DNA from: Sedimentibacter sp.
GTDB taxonomy: Bacteria > Bacillota > Clostridia > Tissierellales > Sedimentibacteraceae
Length of the DNA: 64,000 nucleotides
Direction: 5' to 3'
NCBI GenBank assembly: GCA_018436705.1
Contig: JAHDLA010000004.1
Location: 310,001 to 374,000, forward strand
Made by a program: the position numbers and the translations under genes. Positions within the stretch are counted from its first letter, which is position 1. Each line of letters opens with the position of its first letter. The notes beneath the pieces are model-generated. The model searched no databases and was not told the DNA's origin. It saw only the letters and a list, made by a program, of their open reading frames with translations. Positions 1-10,025 of this stretch are shown here, in pieces.

Positions 1-476
1 ACAAGAATAACTTCATAAGCATGATTCTCATCTGCTATTTGCTTAACCCTTGCTTTATATTCCTTTTGAAATGCCTTAACATTAGGGTTGCTCCTCTGCA
101 CCCTTGCCGTTACAGTATGTACTCCGGTACGGAATTGCTCTTCTGATGGATAATAGCTTTCAATAAAATAAAACAAAGTTATTTCTTTATTATTGAAATA
201 ATATGAGACTCTTACATTGCAGTTATCAAATTTGTTTTCATTTATCAAAAGCTCCATGGATTTTTTAAAATCATCATAGTTTAAATTTCCTCTTACATTG
301 CTTAAACGAATGCTTTCTTTCATTCGGTCGTAATGCTCTTTAAGAAATATAGGCTTTCGCTTTATAACTCTTATGACTTCATATATTTTGGCATTATCCT
401 CATTGAGAAGGTCGTCCAGACGCCTCTTAGTAATTACTTTACCGTTACTTACGTTATTTTCAGATAGTATATTCAT
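1..476 (-). CDS. Aminotransferase class IV (partial, C terminus beyond window)
   Basis: The reading frame opens at an ATG at 476 and runs off the left edge without a stop, giving about 158 residues. The residues FLKEHYDRMKESI followed by a variable stretch, then NPNVKAFQKEYKARV and finally AYEVILV, match the N-terminal domain and cofactor-lysine region of fold-type IV PLP enzymes (branched-chain aminotransferase, D-amino acid transaminase, aminodeoxychorismate lyase). The exact substrate cannot be told from this half. The start overlaps the 3-prime end of the upstream helicase gene by about 17 bases, so the two are probably co-transcribed and translationally coupled. The family call is fairly safe; the member is open. 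Confidence 0.75.
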   Translation of the reverse strand, partial: MNILSENNVSNGKVITKRRLDDLLNEDNAKIYEVIRVIKRKPIFLKEHYDRMKESIRLSNVRGNLNYDDFKKSMELLINENKFDNCNVRVSYYFNNKEITLFYFIESYYPSEEQFRTGVHTVTARVQRSNPNVKAFQKEYKARVKQIADENHAYEVIL

Positions 477-2805
477 TTTCTGCTCCTTTCCAGAATAATC
501 TGATTTCATTCTTTGCTTCCTCTATGTTTTTAATTCTAATACAATGATTCCAATGCCCTGGAAAAAGATTTAAATATCCTCTTTCACACAGCCTTGAATC
601 TATAAGCAATACCACTCCAGTATCATTTTCCGTTCTGATGACTCTGCCTGCAGACTGCAGTATCTTGTTAAATCCAGGATATTTATACGCAAAATCATAT
701 CCGGAATTAAATTTTCTATCAAAGAAATTTCTGATAATATTTCTTTCATAGGATATCTGTGGTATTCCTGTACCTATTATAACTGCTCCTATTAATTTTT
801 CAAGCGGCAAATCTATCCCTTCGGAAAAAATTCCTCCTACAACTGTAAAAAGGACTACATCTGTTTCATTTCTAAACCTATCTGTAATTTGAGCCTGTTC
901 ATCCTCATTTATTCCCTGTTTTTGAAATATAATGTTAGAACAATCAAATATCTGACTATAGAAATCGTAAACTTTCCCCATAAAACTGTATGATGGAAAA
1001 AACACCATGTAATTTCCTTTTTTATTGGATATTATTTCATAAATGTATCTGCATGCCGCATCTATGTTTGAATCTCGAACGGCATACTTCATAGATATGT
1101 TTTCAGTAACCATAACCTTTAATTTTTCAATCTCAAATGGTGATTCTATCCTCATTATATAATCATCCTCTTCTCCGCCAAGAATGTACCTGAAATATTT
1201 CAGCGGTGTAAGAGTTGCGGAAAAAAACACCGATGACCATGCTTTTTTTAATATTTGCTTTAATACATCTGAAGGGTCCATTAAAAATAGCTTTACCTTT
1301 GTTTGCTTTGATTTAGAATCAGCAAAAAAGCAGAAATTTTTATCGGCAATTTCAGAAATTTTTATAAAAAACATTCCCTTGAAGTACATGTCAACAAGCT
1401 CTTCAGGAACATTGTCATTTTTCTTGTCATTAATAAAGTCATCAGCCAGCGCAGTAAATTTTCTGACATAATTAACCAGATCTGATGGTTCTTCATCAAA
1501 AATATACGGTTCATCAGATTTCTTTTTAATTTCAATAAATTTTTTATTAATGTTAGACAGACATCTGCTAATTTTTTTATCTGTTTTTTTCATTACTTTA
1601 TATAATTCATAGAATTCCTCTTTAACAATCTCAGGTGAATACATGCTTCTTGTTCTATCCTCAAGGTTATGTGCTTCGTCAATGAGAAGTATATCATTGC
1701 TGTTTTTAAAAACATCATCTCTCTGAAGCGCAACCCTGGGGTCAAAGTAATAATTGTAGTCACATATTACCGCATCTGACATATATGCAAGATCAAGACT
1801 AAATTCAAACGGACAAATTTCATATTCTCTGCTAATTCTTTCAATAAATTCTCTGTCATACAAGCAAATATTTTTTATAGTATTTTTCAAAGGAGTATTT
1901 AATTTATCATAGTACCCCCTTGCATATGGACAATATTCCGGTTCGCAATCTGTTTCATCCATAAAACATATTTTTTCTTTGGCTGTAATTACTGTTGTCC
2001 TTAATTTAAGCCCTTTTTCAATCATTAATTTTACAGTATCAAATGCTATTGATTTTGTTGAGGATTTTGCTGTAAGATAATAAATTTTAGAATTACTTTT
2101 ATAATTAAGAAATTTTATAGCAGGAAACAGGACAGATATTGTCTTTCCAACCCCGGTAGGTGCTTGAGCAAAGAGCTTTTTACCTTCTTTAATCGTTCTA
2201 AAAACTGCAACCGAAAAATTCCTTTGTCCTTTTCTATACTCATTAAAAGGAAATTTTAATTCATCAATTGATTCTTCTCGTTCTTTTCTAAGGTTAATAA
2301 TTGTCTCTGCCCATTCTACGTACATGTTTAGGACTTCATAAAAAAACATCTCTAGTTCGTCAATGGTATATGTATAAAGCAGTGTCTTTGTCTTTCCTGT
2401 TTCTAGGTTATAATATCTTAGCTGAACGGATAATTCATCTATTCCTTTTCCATTTCCATAAATATATGCATAACATCTAGCTTGAGCTAAGTGTGCGGCA
2501 TTGTAACCCTTATCTATACGTTCTAAATTTGTGTATGTTGATTTTATTTCGTCTACAGTCACGCAATCATTTTCTGTTATAATACCATCTGCCCTTCCCT
2601 CAATAACAAATGTTATATTTTTGAGAGAAAACTCTTCTTTTAGATAGAACTCCTTCCGGTAGCTTTCACCCATTTGGGATTGCAAAATTTTATGAGCTTT
2701 AATTCCTTCCAGCGCTCTATCAACACTCATGGCCTTTACATTTATATCTCCGCTTTTATATACAAATTCAACCAGTTCTCTAACTGATAGTTTTATGGTA
2801 TCCAT
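460..2805 (-). CDS. XPD/DinG-type ATP-dependent DNA helicase with nuclease-like N-terminal domain
   Basis: A superfamily 2 DNA helicase of about 782 residues. Residues 1-180 look like a PD-(D/E)XK (RecB/Cas4-type) domain: GRADG with D73, then VDEIKST with E86 and K88, then an HLAQARCYAY segment. Walker A (APTGVGKT) is near 215-222, and LLIDEAHNL is the DEAH box. Cysteines between the two (C.DETDCEPEYCPYA and YEICPF) fit the 4Fe-4S domain of XPD/DinG helicases. The C-terminal QSAGRVIRTENDTG is motif VI. I chose the ATG at 2805 over one seven codons upstream because GAGGAG lies six bases before it. The family probably acts in DNA repair or processing of branched DNA; the cell-specific role is not shown by the sequence. 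Confidence 0.85.
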   Translation of the reverse strand: MDTIKLSVRELVEFVYKSGDINVKAMSVDRALEGIKAHKILQSQMGESYRKEFYLKEEFSLKNITFVIEGRADGIITENDCVTVDEIKSTYTNLERIDKGYNAAHLAQARCYAYIYGNGKGIDELSVQLRYYNLETGKTKTLLYTYTIDELEMFFYEVLNMYVEWAETIINLRKEREESIDELKFPFNEYRKGQRNFSVAVFRTIKEGKKLFAQAPTGVGKTISVLFPAIKFLNYKSNSKIYYLTAKSSTKSIAFDTVKLMIEKGLKLRTTVITAKEKICFMDETDCEPEYCPYARGYYDKLNTPLKNTIKNICLYDREFIERISREYEICPFEFSLDLAYMSDAVICDYNYYFDPRVALQRDDVFKNSNDILLIDEAHNLEDRTRSMYSPEIVKEEFYELYKVMKKTDKKISRCLSNINKKFIEIKKKSDEPYIFDEEPSDLVNYVRKFTALADDFINDKKNDNVPEELVDMYFKGMFFIKISEIADKNFCFFADSKSKQTKVKLFLMDPSDVLKQILKKAWSSVFFSATLTPLKYFRYILGGEEDDYIMRIESPFEIEKLKVMVTENISMKYAVRDSNIDAACRYIYEIISNKKGNYMVFFPSYSFMGKVYDFYSQIFDCSNIIFQKQGINEDEQAQITDRFRNETDVVLFTVVGGIFSEGIDLPLEKLIGAVIIGTGIPQISYERNIIRNFFDRKFNSGYDFAYKYPGFNKILQSAGRVIRTENDTGVVLLIDSRLCERGYLNLFPGHWNHCIRIKNIEEAKNEIRLFWKGAENEYTI

Positions 2806-2886
2806 ATATTCTCCTCGTGCAGTCAAGGCAAAAAAATAAACACTTAACAGTGTCTATTATAACAAAAAACATATGGAATATAAAGC

Positions 2887-3276
2887 TCATTTTAGATATT
2901 GTACACAGGTTACCCTATTTCCGTCAATTGCAAATTTATCGGATAAACCTTCCACCAGCATAAGCCCCCGCCCTGATTCACAAAAATCATAATCTCCAAA
3001 CGCTTTATGCTTATAACATATTCCGGCTCCCTCATCTTTAACATTAATAATAATGCATGAATTATCAATATTAAGATTTATACTGATTTTCTTGTTAAAA
3101 TCAAGTTTATTTCCGTGTAATACGCCGTTAATTATAAGTTCATTTAAAATTATTTTAGTATTGAAAAAGATGTCTTCATTTAATCTGTCCTTGATATTAA
3201 TAAGAATTTCTTCTACAACGCCCTTTACGCTGCTTATATCACTGTGGACTTTTGTTTCAAATTCATAAATCATCAT
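2887..3276 (-). CDS. HATPase-domain anti-sigma factor type protein (RsbW/SpoIIAB-like)
   Basis: A small 129-residue protein of the GHKL ATPase fold. The N box appears as KIILNELIINGVLHGN, the G1 box as VKDEGAGI and the G2 region as SGRGLMLVEGLSD. That spacing is typical of serine kinases that act as anti-sigma or anti-anti-sigma switches, such as RsbW, RsbT and SpoIIAB. No anti-sigma antagonist or sigma factor gene sits next to it, so the partner is unknown. Two tandem ATGs follow a GGAGG; the first gives a five-base spacer and the second eight, so either could be used. The gene ends just upstream of the helicase gene on the same strand. Confidence 0.7.
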   Translation of the reverse strand: MMIYEFETKVHSDISSVKGVVEEILINIKDRLNEDIFFNTKIILNELIINGVLHGNKLDFNKKISINLNIDNSCIIINVKDEGAGICYKHKAFGDYDFCESGRGLMLVEGLSDKFAIDGNRVTCVQYLK

Positions 3277-3370
3277 TATTCCTCCAGTATTAATTAATAT
3301 ACCCCCATTTAATTTCTTTAAACTATATGTATATTAATTAGCAAGGAAAATTTATCAAATTTTTTAGATT

Positions 3371-3967
3371 TTATTCATTTTCTAAGCCCACTAATTGTGT
3401 AAACAGGTTCCATGTATCTTCAACTCCGGCTTTAGATACAGCCGAGAACGGAATCACCATACTGCTATCCTTAATATTAAGAACTTTTCTAATTGTAGCC
3501 AAGTTCTTTATTTGTTGAGATCTTGACAACTTATCTGCTTTTGCAGCTATAATATACCCATCAAACCCGCAGCTTTTTATCCATTCATACATCTGTATAT
3601 CATTTTTCCCAGGTTCATGTCTAATATCAATGAGTAATATAACCTGTCTTAGCTGTGGTCTGTTGTGCAAGTAAGTATCTATCATCTTTCCCCACTTACC
3701 AATCTCCGTTTTAGAAACTTTCGCATATCCATACCCGGGTAAATCCACAAAATTCATCGTATCGTTAATATTATAGAAATTTATGGTTTGAGTCTTTCCC
3801 GGCTGAGAGCTTGTTCTTGCGAGACTTCTTCTATTTAACAGAGCATTGATCATCGAAGACTTGCCTACATTTGACTTGCCGGCAAATGCTATTTCGGGAA
3901 CAACAGTTTCAGGATATTGTTCTTTCCTAGCAGCCGTTATAAGAAGTTCTGCTTTTTTTATTATCAT
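3371..3967 (-). CDS. engB: Ribosome biogenesis GTPase EngB (YsxC)
   Basis: A GTPase of 198 residues needed for assembly of the large ribosomal subunit. The G1 loop is GKSNVGKSS, G3 is DLPGYGYAK, G4 is AAKADKL and G5 is SAVSKAG, in the order and spacing of the TrmE-Era-EngA-EngB family. RSLARTSSQPGKTQTINFY is the characteristic EngB switch I region. The length equals the usual 195-210. It lies directly downstream of lon on the same strand, the common Firmicutes order clpX-lon-engB, and has an AAGGAAGG ribosome binding site. A perfect inverted repeat separates it from lon. Confidence 0.97.
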   Translation of the reverse strand: MIIKKAELLITAARKEQYPETVVPEIAFAGKSNVGKSSMINALLNRRSLARTSSQPGKTQTINFYNINDTMNFVDLPGYGYAKVSKTEIGKWGKMIDTYLHNRPQLRQVILLIDIRHEPGKNDIQMYEWIKSCGFDGYIIAAKADKLSRSQQIKNLATIRKVLNIKDSSMVIPFSAVSKAGVEDTWNLFTQLVGLENE

Positions 3968-3985
3968 ATTTACCTTCCTTTGTGT

Positions 3986-4029
3986 AGGTGAACAATTATA
4001 TTGCGCCTACACGCTATAATTGTTCACCT
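3986..4029. repeat. 15-bp perfect inverted repeat between lon and engB
   Basis: The arm AGGTGAACAATTATA (3986-4000) is repeated inverted at 4015-4029 around a 14-base loop. The loop begins with a further short match (CCTACAC against GTGTAGG just outside the left arm), so alternative pairings exist. In the minus-strand transcript the hairpin lies after the lon stop and before the engB ribosome binding site. It lacks a run of U after the stem, so it looks more like an RNA-processing or stabilising hairpin, or a short palindromic repeat, than an intrinsic terminator. Confidence 0.7.
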
Positions 4030-4050
4030 CTTGTTGTTAGTAATAAGACT

Positions 4051-6384
4051 CTATTCAGTTCTTAGGGCATGCCTTATTACATCTTCTATTCTGTCTACGT
4101 ATACAATTTCAAGGGTGCGAATAATTTTTGCATCTATTTTTGAAACATCGGGTTTATTTCTTGTGCTTAGTACAACTTTTTTAATACCTGCTCTTTTTGC
4201 CGCCAGCAGTTTTTCCTTTAAGCCTCCTATTGGAAGCACCCTTCCGGTTATTGTTATTTCTCCAGTCATTGCCACATCTTTTCTGACAGTCCTCTTAGTT
4301 AAGGCTGAAATAACAGCCGTTGCCATTGTAATGCCGGCTGAAGGTCCATCCTTTGGAATTGCGCCTTCAGGCACGTGAATATGAATGTCAGTTTCTTTAA
4401 AAACAGTATAATCTATGCCGAATTTATCTGCATTTGCCTTAATATAACTTAAAGCAGCCATGGCAGATTCCTTCATTACATCTCCAAGCTTCCCTGTAAG
4501 CTGAAGTTTTCCTTCACCTTTCATGGTATTTACCTCAATGAAAAGCGTCTCCCCTCCAACTCTGGTCCATGCAAGGCCTGTAACAACTCCTACCTGATCT
4601 TCTTCATAAGCCATTTCATAATCATATTTTGGAATTCCAAGATAATTCTTAAGAGTTCTGGAATCTATAACCACTGATTTTTTCTTTTTTTCAACTATTT
4701 GAACGGCAGCTTTTCTCACCAGAGCTCCTATATTTCTCTCAAGATTTCTTACTCCTGACTCCCTGGTATATCTCTCTATTATTTCTTTAACCGCATTCTC
4801 CGAAATTTTAACTTGCTTTTCTTTCAAGCCATGTTCAGAAATCTGCTTCTTAATTAAATATTTTTCAGCAATATTTCTTTTTTCAACATCTGTATACCCA
4901 GAAATTTCAATAACCTCCATTCTGTCAAGCAGAGGTTCCGGAATCGTTGATGTTGTATTTGCAGTTGTTATAAACATTACATTCTCAAGACTAAAAGGAG
5001 CTTCAATGTAATGATCTGTAAATGTTTTGTTTTGTTCGGGATCCAGCGCCTCTAACAGTGCAGAAGCCGGATCTCCCTTATAATCTCCAGACAGCTTATC
5101 TATCTCATCAAGAAGGAATACAGGATTATTAACTTTAACCTTTGCAATAGATGATATTATTCTTCCCGGAATTGCTCCGATATATGTCCTCCTGTGGCCT
5201 CTTATTTCAGCTTCATCTCTTACACCGCCCAATGATATGCGCACATATTTTCTGTTCATGGCTCTTGCAATGGATTTGGCTATTGAAGTTTTCCCTACCC
5301 CCGGAGGCCCAACAAAGCACAGTATTGGCCCCTTCATATTTTTATTGATATTTTTAACGGCAAGATATTCAAGTATCCTTTCTTTCACATCCTCCAAACC
5401 ATAATGATCTTCAGAAAGTATTGCTCTTGCCTTTTTCAAATCTGTATTATCTTTAGTTTTTTTATTCCATGGTAAATCAATGAGCCAATCCGCATAAGTT
5501 CTTATAACTCCTGCATCAGGCGAAGATGATGAAATTTTAAGAAGCTTCTTTACTTCTTTTTCCGCCTTTTCTTTGACTTCCTTAGGCATGCCGGATTTTG
5601 AAATCTTGTTCATGTATTCTTCAACTTCAAATTCAGCGCCTTCGTCTTCACCAAGTTCTTTTTGGATTGCCCTTAGTTGTTCCTTTAAATAATAATCTTT
5701 TTGAAACTCACCGACTTGCTTCTTTACCATTTCACTAATTTCATTTTCTATTTCTAAAACCTTAATCTCTTTTGAGATTAAAGCATTAATCGCTTCAAGC
5801 CTCTCATAAGGATCAAAAGTTTCAAGCAGTACCTGTTTTTGTTCCTGCTTTAGATATATATATGAAGCAACCACATCAGCCAGCTTATCGGGATTTTTAA
5901 TCTCTTTAAGAGAAGCTAATGCATCTGGTGCTATCTTGGTATAAATCAGAGAATATTCTTCAAAATTTTCCAAAGTCAATCTAACCATCGCTTCAAGGTC
6001 ATCGGTCAGCGGCAAGGCATAGTTATATATGTATTCCTCTAAAATAACCTCAAAGTACGGATCTTGCTGAGTTATAGACGAAATCCTTGCTCTGTTTATT
6101 CCTTCAACCAAGACTCTTATGTTATCACCCGGCATCTTTATCATTTGCTTAATTTTGCAGATAACACCGACTTCATAAAAATCTTGTTCGTTAGGTGAAT
6201 CTATATCAGCTTCTTTCTGAACTGTAAGAAAAATATCAGAATCTTCAAGCATTGCTTCTTCTAATGCATTAACGGATTTTTCTCTTCCTATATCAAAATG
6301 TATAACCGTATCCGGAAATATTCCGATTCCTCTAATAGGGATTAGAGGAAGGGTTTTATTTTCTACACTGTAATTTTCTATCAT
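4051..6384 (-). CDS. lon: ATP-dependent protease Lon
   Basis: The ATP-dependent serine protease La, which degrades misfolded and regulatory proteins. At 777 residues it is standard LonA length. The N-terminal substrate-binding domain begins [15 protein letters not shown]. The AAA+ module carries Walker [14 protein letters not shown] and Walker [11 protein letters not shown]. The protease domain has the catalytic serine in [10 protein letters not shown] (S682) and the catalytic lysine in GGLKEK (K723), matching the E. coli Ser/Lys dyad. The start has AAGGAG six bases upstream. It lies downstream of clpX after a 212-base leader with several hairpins, suggesting its own control. No CIRCE or CtsR box was found. 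Confidence 0.98.
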   Translation of the reverse strand: MIENYSVENKTLPLIPIRGIGIFPDTVIHFDIGREKSVNALEEAMLEDSDIFLTVQKEADIDSPNEQDFYEVGVICKIKQMIKMPGDNIRVLVEGINRARISSITQQDPYFEVILEEYIYNYALPLTDDLEAMVRLTLENFEEYSLIYTKIAPDALASLKEIKNPDKLADVVASYIYLKQEQKQVLLETFDPYERLEAINALISKEIKVLEIENEISEMVKKQVGEFQKDYYLKEQLRAIQKELGEDEGAEFEVEEYMNKISKSGMPKEVKEKAEKEVKKLLKISSSSPDAGVIRTYADWLIDLPWNKKTKDNTDLKKARAILSEDHYGLEDVKERILEYLAVKNINKNMKGPILCFVGPPGVGKTSIAKSIARAMNRKYVRISLGGVRDEAEIRGHRRTYIGAIPGRIISSIAKVKVNNPVFLLDEIDKLSGDYKGDPASALLEALDPEQNKTFTDHYIEAPFSLENVMFITTANTTSTIPEPLLDRMEVIEISGYTDVEKRNIAEKYLIKKQISEHGLKEKQVKISENAVKEIIERYTRESGVRNLERNIGALVRKAAVQIVEKKKKSVVIDSRTLKNYLGIPKYDYEMAYEEDQVGVVTGLAWTRVGGETLFIEVNTMKGEGKLQLTGKLGDVMKESAMAALSYIKANADKFGIDYTVFKETDIHIHVPEGAIPKDGPSAGITMATAVISALTKRTVRKDVAMTGEITITGRVLPIGGLKEKLLAAKRAGIKKVVLSTRNKPDVSKIDAKIIRTLEIVYVDRIEDVIRHALRTE

Positions 6385-6402
6385 ATGATCTCCTTAGTAA
6401 AA

Positions 6403-6423
6403 CTGCCTGCTAAAAGCAGGCAG
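6403..6423 (-). promoter_or_regulatory. Terminator-like hairpin in the lon leader
   Basis: On the transcribed (minus) strand CTGCCTGCT pairs perfectly with AGCAGGCAG over a three-base loop and is followed by TTTTACT, right before the lon ribosome binding site. A second perfect hairpin (TTGATGAC/GTCATCAA) lies at about 6431-6449 and a third (GCCTGCTT/AAGCAGGC) near 6570-6595. The set could stop transcripts reading out of clpX or could attenuate lon. Which of these is correct cannot be told by reading. Confidence 0.5.
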
Positions 6424-6596
6424 GCAGATTGATGACGAGGTCATCAAGATAACAGGTTGCCAAAAAAATATCTTGAAAAGCACCGAAAGACAGACAACCG
6501 TAACGTATTTATATACGTGGTGATTGACTGCCTGGCCGGTAACTTAACTATAGATTTTTTCAGCAGCCTGCTTACCTGCATAAAGCAGGCAATCGG

Positions 6597-7856
6597 TTAT
6601 GAAGCATTTTCTTTTTTATCAGACACAGGCTTTTTTGTCAAAACTAATTTAGGTTCACTTTTATTTAGTATGGTATCTTTTGTAATTACACATTTTTTAA
6701 TGTCATTTCTTGACGGTATCTCGTACATTACGTCAATCATAGTACTTTCAAGAATACCTCTTAAACCTCTTGCACCTGTATTTATTTCCAAGGCTTTATC
6801 AGCTATTGCTTCCAAAGCTTCTTTTTCTATTTCCAATTCCACATTGTCCATTTTAAATAATTCTTTATATTGTTTAACCAATGCATTTTTTGGTTCTGTC
6901 AAAATTGAAATTAGGGCCTTTTTATCTAATTTTTCCAAAGAAACAACCACCGGCATTCTTCCTACAAATTCAGGAATCAATCCAAATTTTAAAAGATCTT
7001 GTGATTGAACCTGACCAAGCAGCTTATCCGTATCCATGGAACTGTTGCCTGACAAATCTGCGCCAAATCCGATACTTTTTTTGCCGATTCTTTTTTGTAT
7101 TATTTTTTCTATTCCATCAAATGCACCGCCTAAAATAAACAATACATTAGTAGTGTCTATTTGAATGAATTCCTGATGAGGGTGCTTCCTCCCTCCCTGA
7201 GGCGGAACATTTGCAACAGTTCCTTCGAGGATTTTAAGAAGTGCCTGCTGAACACCTTCACCACTTACATCTCTCGTAATTGAAGGGTTTTCTGAACGTC
7301 TTGATATTTTATCAATTTCATCCACATATATGATTCCCTTCTCTGCTCTCTCAACATCAAAATCCGCGGCCTGTAAGAGCTTTAACAATATGTTCTCAAC
7401 ATCTTCTCCCACATAACCTGCTTCTGTCAGAGATGTGGCATCTGCTATTGCAAAAGGAACATTAAGCAGTTTAGCCAGTGTTTGGGCAAGATACGTCTTA
7501 CCGCTGCCTGTTGGGCCAAGTAAAAGTATATTGCTCTTCTGGATATCTGCGCCTTCATCCTTGGATTTATAGTTTATTCTTTTATAGTGATTGTAAACGG
7601 CTACTGCCAGGGCTTTTTTTGCCTGTTCCTGTTGAATAACATATTCATCAAGTCTAGTCTTAATTTCTTTTGGTTTCGGCAGTTCCGTAAAATCATACTC
7701 TTCAAATATATCTATATCGTCATCTACAATGTTATGACATAATTCAATGCACTCATCGCAGATATATACATCAGGTCCGGCAATCAGCCTTCTTACCTGA
7801 TCTTGAGATTTACCGCAGAACGAGCATTTGATTTGTTTGTCATTGACTTTGCTCAT
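6597..7856 (-). CDS. clpX: ATP-dependent Clp protease ATP-binding subunit ClpX
   Basis: The AAA+ unfoldase that feeds substrates to ClpP; 419 residues, normal for the family. The N-terminal zinc-binding domain has C11, C14, C33 and C36 (CSFCGK and CDEC). Walker A is [13 protein letters not shown] and Walker B is [10 protein letters not shown]. The ClpP-docking IGF-type loop is visible as [13 protein letters not shown]. The gene sits 11 bases after clpP on the same strand with ribosome binding site AAGGAG, so the two are co-expressed, giving the classical tig-clpP-clpX operon. Confidence 0.98.
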   Translation of the reverse strand: MSKVNDKQIKCSFCGKSQDQVRRLIAGPDVYICDECIELCHNIVDDDIDIFEEYDFTELPKPKEIKTRLDEYVIQQEQAKKALAVAVYNHYKRINYKSKDEGADIQKSNILLLGPTGSGKTYLAQTLAKLLNVPFAIADATSLTEAGYVGEDVENILLKLLQAADFDVERAEKGIIYVDEIDKISRRSENPSITRDVSGEGVQQALLKILEGTVANVPPQGGRKHPHQEFIQIDTTNVLFILGGAFDGIEKIIQKRIGKKSIGFGADLSGNSSMDTDKLLGQVQSQDLLKFGLIPEFVGRMPVVVSLEKLDKKALISILTEPKNALVKQYKELFKMDNVELEIEKEALEAIADKALEINTGARGLRGILESTMIDVMYEIPSRNDIKKCVITKDTILNKSEPKLVLTKKPVSDKKENAS

Positions 7857-7867
7857 TGAAACACTCC

Positions 7868-8452
7868 TTATTTTCTTTTGGCAATAATTTCGTCTATTAT
7901 TCCGTAGGCTTTCGCTTCTTCCGCTGTCATAAAGTTATCTCTGTCAGTATCATGTTCAACTTTCTCTAGAGGCTGGGATGTTTTTTCACTTATGATATTA
8001 TTTAGGGTCTCTCTTATTTTTATAATTCTGTCTGCATGTATTTTAATATCAGAGGCCTGCCCCTTCATTCCTCCAAGCGGCTGATGAATCATAATCTCCG
8101 AATTAGGAAGAGCAAATCTTTTGCCTTTCGAACCTGACAGCAGTAAAAATGCTCCCATGCTAGCTGCCATACCTACGCAAATAGTTGAAACATCCGGTTT
8201 TATATACTGCATAGTGTCATAAATTGCCATACCTGCAGTTATAGATCCTCCTGGTGAATTTATATATAATTGTATATCTTTATCCGGATCTTCTGATTCC
8301 AGGAACAGCAACTGTGCAACTATTAAGCTTGCTGTTGCATCATTAACTTCATCACTCAAAATAATTATTCTATCTTTTAAAAGTCTTGAATAAATATCAT
8401 AAGATCTTTCGCCTCTACCGGTTTGCTCAATTACATATGGTACCAATGCCAT
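7868..8452 (-). CDS. clpP: ATP-dependent Clp protease proteolytic subunit ClpP
   Basis: The tetradecameric serine protease of the ClpXP complex, 194 residues. The catalytic triad is in the expected places: S98 in [10 protein letters not shown]123 in MIHQPLGG and D172 in TDRDNFM. The oxyanion-side glycine-rich segment [10 protein letters not shown] is also present. A GAGGAAAAG ribosome binding site precedes the ATG. The gene lies between tig (upstream) and clpX (downstream) on the minus strand. Confidence 0.98.
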   Translation of the reverse strand: MALVPYVIEQTGRGERSYDIYSRLLKDRIIILSDEVNDATASLIVAQLLFLESEDPDKDIQLYINSPGGSITAGMAIYDTMQYIKPDVSTICVGMAASMGAFLLLSGSKGKRFALPNSEIMIHQPLGGMKGQASDIKIHADRIIKIRETLNNIISEKTSQPLEKVEHDTDRDNFMTAEEAKAYGIIDEIIAKRK

Positions 8453-8523
8453 ATTCTTTTCCTCCTATTTATTATATTTCCCTATATTTATATTGTACTT
8501 ATTTTTCTTAACTTTATCTTAAT

Positions 8524-9888
8524 TTATTTTTCTTCACTCTTTAAATCCTCGTCTGAATCTTTAGCTTCGAGTTCTTCATTTTTTTCTTTTGGTTCAACAA
8601 ATACCGCATTTTCAGAAAGCATTTCAAATACTTTTCTTTTTTGTAGTGTTTCTTTGATATAGCTTCCACTTGTCTGAAGCAGATTTTCTTTAAATGCTTC
8701 TAATCTGTCTTCCTCTACCTGATATTGCTTAGCAACCTCATCAACCTCTTTTTTGAGTTCATCTTCAGTCACTTCTATGTTTTCTTTTTTAATGATTGCT
8801 TCAAGAACAAGTTCAGCCTTAACGTTAAATTCAGCCTGACTTTTTGAGCTTTCTTTGTATTGATCTACAAAGTTTTTAATTACGTCATCATATTCCTTAC
8901 CTGTAAATCCCTGCTGGCGGAATTGCTGCTCATAATTTCTTGCAAGGTGTTCCATTTCCCTTTGCACTAATACTTCAGGAATTTCAACTTTAGCATCGTT
9001 TACTACCTTAGTTATTACATTATTATCATTTGTTACCTTTGTCTGATCAACAGCTTTTTTCTCCAAAGTTTTTTTCGTGTCAGCCTTAAATTCTTCCAAA
9101 GTATCAAACTCACTTACATCTTTTGCGAATTCATCGTCAATAGCCGGAAGCTCTTTTGTCTTTATTTCATGGATAGTAACATTGAAAACAGCGTCCTTAC
9201 CCTTTAATTCTTCAGAATGATATTCTTCTGGGAATGTAACATTTACTTTTACTTCATCATCTTTATTTTTACCTATTAATTGCTCTTCGAAGCCGGGAAT
9301 AAATGTGTTTGAACCTATCTCAAGTGATTGATTTTCAGCAGTTCCGCCTTCAAACTGTTCTTCTCCCACAAATCCAGCATAATCAATAGTCAAAAAGTCT
9401 CCGTTTTGAACCGGTCTATCTTCGACTTCAACTATTCTGGCATTCTTTTCTTGAATATTTTTAAGTTCCTTTTCAACATCTTCATCTGTTACTTTAAATT
9501 CTGTTTTTTCTACTTCAACACCTTTGTATTCAGAAAGTTCAACTTCGGGCATCACTTCAACATCTGCATTTAAAACTATTTCTTCTCCCTCGTTAAAAGT
9601 AACAATATCTATCTTTGGACTGTTTATTATATCAAGATCAAGATCTTTTACAGCTTTAGGATATTCTTCCTGCACAGCAAAATCTAGTGCATCATCATAA
9701 AAAATGCTCTTGCCATATTTTTTTTCAATTATATGTCTTGGAGCTTTTCCTTTTCTGAATCCTTGAACATTAATGTTATTCTTAACTTTTAAATATGCTT
9801 TATTCACGGCTTCTTCAAATTGTTCGGGTGCAATCGTAAATTCAATTGAAACCACGTTTTTTTCTTTTTTTAATATTTTTGAACTCAT
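8524..9888 (-). CDS. tig: Trigger factor (ribosome-bound chaperone and peptidyl-prolyl isomerase)
   Basis: A chaperone of 454 residues that meets nascent chains at the ribosome exit. The N-terminal ribosome-binding domain includes NVQGFRKGKAPRHIIEKKYG, which contains the signature GFRKGKAP loop. The FKBP-type isomerase domain follows (GDFLTIDYAGFVGEEQFEGG, IGSNTFIPGFEEQLIG). A helical C-terminal chaperone domain comes after it, and the C terminus is acidic. An AGGAGG site lies seven bases before the ATG and a good promoter is visible about 90 bases upstream. It is the first gene of the tig-clpP-clpX run. Confidence 0.98.
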   Translation of the reverse strand: MSSKILKKEKNVVSIEFTIAPEQFEEAVNKAYLKVKNNINVQGFRKGKAPRHIIEKKYGKSIFYDDALDFAVQEEYPKAVKDLDLDIINSPKIDIVTFNEGEEIVLNADVEVMPEVELSEYKGVEVEKTEFKVTDEDVEKELKNIQEKNARIVEVEDRPVQNGDFLTIDYAGFVGEEQFEGGTAENQSLEIGSNTFIPGFEEQLIGKNKDDEVKVNVTFPEEYHSEELKGKDAVFNVTIHEIKTKELPAIDDEFAKDVSEFDTLEEFKADTKKTLEKKAVDQTKVTNDNNVITKVVNDAKVEIPEVLVQREMEHLARNYEQQFRQQGFTGKEYDDVIKNFVDQYKESSKSQAEFNVKAELVLEAIIKKENIEVTEDELKKEVDEVAKQYQVEEDRLEAFKENLLQTSGSYIKETLQKRKVFEMLSENAVFVEPKEKNEELEAKDSDEDLKSEEK

Positions 9889-9970
9889 TTGTTCCTCCTA
9901 GATATTTTATATTGTATGTAAAACAGTCAATATTGTTTCAAATTAATGAATCCCCCAATTTAACCATTCT

Positions 9971-9998
9971 ATTATACCATACTACTTTCTAAAATCAA
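9971..9998 (-). promoter_or_regulatory. Sigma-A type promoter for tig
   Basis: Reading on the minus strand, TTGATT (9998-9993), a 16-base spacer and a perfect TATAAT (9976-9971) lie about 80 bases before the tig ATG. No CtsR (direct heptamer) or CIRCE operator overlaps it. The assignment comes from matching the consensus only. Confidence 0.6.
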
Positions 9999-10025
9999 TA
10001 ATTTATTACATTATATTGTATAAAT

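Noticed and set aside
4001..4378. Plus-strand frame of 125 codons opposite the end of lon
   Set aside because: It lies fully antisense to a certain lon coding region, has no ribosome binding site and its sequence has no family resemblance. Long antisense frames over conserved genes were treated as shadows throughout.
7857..9998. CtsR or CIRCE operators ahead of tig-clpP-clpX
   Set aside because: Neither the AGTCAAA-type direct repeat nor the CIRCE inverted repeat could be found in the upstream regions of tig, clpP or lon.
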